Source of the DNA: Affinirhizobium straminoryzae
GTDB lineage: Bacteria > Pseudomonadota > Alphaproteobacteria > Rhizobiales > Rhizobiaceae
Direction: 5' to 3'
Assembly (NCBI RefSeq): GCF_007004135.1
Contig: NZ_VJMG01000059.1
Span: 39,848 to 103,847 of the forward strand
DNA length: 64,000 nucleotides
Shown here: piece after piece, positions 63,105 through 64,000 of the stretch
Position numbering within the stretch: the first letter of the stretch is position 1
Layout: each line of letters opens with the position of its first letter
Program-made: the position numbers and the translations under genes
Notes under the pieces: generated by a model
The model's input: the letters and a program-made list of their open reading frames with translations, nothing else
Databases searched by the model: none
Told to the model about the DNA's origin: nothing

Positions 63105-63592
63105 CGATTATTGACGTTATGACGAACAAGATGAATGGCGCCACAGACTTAACATCCATGGAGCAACAGGGAGAGCTATCCGCGGAAAACTGGGCAGGTT
63201 ACATGCGCGGCCTTCGGCGCATCAACACGGCGGCATGCCGGAAATATTCTCCGTCGCCACATAAGCGCGGATTCATGATTTCTGAAATCATTAGCATTTT
63301 CAGGCTTTCCGCACACATTAATCCGCACTGTGACCCCATAAACGCGGATTAGGACTGCCCCTGAAGGCATAAGTGCGGATTCGATTTTCGGGTCAGAAAC
63401 GACCGAATCTCAGTGGTAAAAACGATGGTCGAAGCGGCGACATCAAGCAAGTCTCCGTCGACCATTTATTCGTGGCGCGCAGTCCGCTTCTTCAACATTG
63501 AGTCCTTGAGTTGCCAGTAATGACGCGCATAGAATATGTGCGACTCGACATCGTCAGGGAATGCAACGCGTCGTGTTCGGGGCGGGGGAAAC
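63105..63592. other. Gene-poor boundary region with repeats
   Basis: No convincing gene is seen in these ~490 bases. It holds the CATAARYGCGGATT repeat cluster at 63260-63382, and base composition is more mixed than to the left. It may be a mobile-element end or a decayed gene. Confidence 0.5.
63260..63382. repeat. Cluster of CATAARYGCGGATT repeats
   Basis: Copies are CATAAGCGCGGATTC at 63260, CATAAACGCGGATTA at 63337, CATAAGTGCGGATTC at 63368 and an inverted AATCCGCACTGTG at 63320. A further degenerate inverted piece TTTCCGCACAC lies at ~63306. Spacing is irregular. Such clusters suggest recombinase or regulator binding sites. Confidence 0.7.
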
Positions 63593-63997
63593 ATGATCAC
63601 CATAGGCATTCGGGCGGCTCCGAAGGTTGTCACCTTCGCGATCTACGACGCCGACGAACAGGCCATCATCAACGTCGAAGAGATTAAGATCCCTGCCGCG
63701 TTCGAAACCCCGGCGGCCTTGAAGTATGTCCGCTCGAATCTTCTCGACGTCCTTCGCGAGTACAAGGTCGAGCGCGCTGGGGTCCGAGTGACGGAAGGAA
63801 TGGCCACCCCAAACATCGAGCGCATCCAGATCGAGGGCGTCATCCTCGAGGCCTTCGCCAGCAGCGAGCTGCGCTCCTACTATGTCGGACAGATCGCGTC
63901 GATCTCGAAAAGGCTCGGCATCGACCGGGAAGATTTCAAGCCATTCGCGGACGGCAAGAAGGATCCAGGTGTCGAGAACTGTGACCTGCTCCCCTGA
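63593..63997 (+). CDS. Hypothetical protein, possible RNase H/RuvC-like fold
   Basis: A 134-residue protein (MITIGIRAAPKVVTFAIYDAD, then AALKYVRSNLLDVLREYKVERAGVRVTE and IQIEGVILEAFASSELRSYYVGQIASISKRLGI). The alternation of strands and helices, with acidic residues after strand 1 and in RVTEG and IEGV, resembles a small RuvC/RNase H fold, but this is a guess. GGGGGAA precedes the ATG. It lies at the right edge, next to the repeat cluster, and its partners are outside the window. Confidence 0.6.
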   Translation: MITIGIRAAPKVVTFAIYDADEQAIINVEEIKIPAAFETPAALKYVRSNLLDVLREYKVERAGVRVTEGMATPNIERIQIEGVILEAFASSELRSYYVGQIASISKRLGIDREDFKPFADGKKDPGVENCDLLP

Positions 63998-64000
63998 TTG

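Noticed and set aside
63119..63352. A 77-codon frame through the repeat cluster
   Set aside because: It has no ribosome-binding site or known family and its end lies in the repeats; kept as gene-poor sequence, possibly a remnant.

Overview
The window reads as a chromosomal segment of an alphaproteobacterium of the order Hyphomicrobiales, most likely family Rhizobiaceae (Rhizobium/Agrobacterium/Ensifer/Shinella-like). The reasons are high GC with strong third-position GC bias, a urt-ure urea operon in rhizobial order, a RutR-controlled reductive pyrimidine pathway (PreT/PreA, dihydropyrimidinase, M20 amidohydrolase), a close match to the Agrobacterium PhrB iron-sulfur photolyase including its four cluster cysteines, and many copies of rhizobial-type GC-rich intergenic hairpin repeats. 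The genus is inferred, not proven. No rRNA, tRNA, CRISPR array or complete insertion sequence was seen.

Layout. 1-3.6 kb: end of a branched-chain amino-acid ABC operon (livM end, livG, livF, a small membrane protein, a binding protein). 3.6-11.1 kb: an AAA ATPase, an MhpT-like MFS transporter, a two-component pair whose hybrid kinase carries an NCS1-permease-like sensor, and an LpxO-type hydroxylase. 11.3-27.1 kb: urea uptake (urtABCDE) and urease (ureDAB, a lysozyme-inhibitor-like gene, ureC, then a toxin-antitoxin pair, an acetyltransferase and a peroxiredoxin, then ureEFG), ending in an MBL-fold hydrolase. 27.2-32.6 kb: a Crp/Fnr regulator and an RND efflux pair. 32.9-41.8 kb: pyrimidine module I (ABC importer, cupin, dihydropyrimidinase, DUF559 nuclease, amidohydrolase, RutR). 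41.9-47.3 kb: miscellaneous genes (membrane protein, YeiH-type exporter with its LysR regulator, diguanylate cyclase, AT-richer serine hydrolase). 47.5-50.2 kb: pyrimidine module II (preTA). 50.4-55.5 kb: DUF2325 pair, photolyase, SDR, DUF3429, renalase-like flavoprotein, DUF2256. 55.7-60.0 kb: molybdoenzyme/cytochrome b/DUF5666 operon divergent from a CusRS-like two-component system. 60.2-63.1 kb: class II aldolase and a gamma-butyrobetaine-hydroxylase-like dioxygenase with a divergent LysR regulator. 63.1-64 kb: a repeat-bearing boundary region and an unrecognised gene, possibly the edge of a mobile island.

How the genes fit together. The main theme is nitrogen scavenging. Urea is imported by Urt and hydrolysed by nickel urease. 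Uracil/thymine are reduced by PreTA, opened by dihydropyrimidinase and decarbamoylated by the M20 hydrolase, releasing ammonia. RutR-like operators lie between the amidohydrolase and rutR and upstream of preT, which links the two pyrimidine modules although about 6 kb separates them.

The less ordinary items are the transporter-fused histidine kinase next to the urea genes, a DUF559 nuclease gene bracketed by inverted copies of a dispersed hairpin repeat, the dioxygenase/aldolase pair, and clustered CATAARYGCGGATT repeats at the right edge. No single clearly undescribed multi-gene defence or biosynthetic system could be demonstrated.
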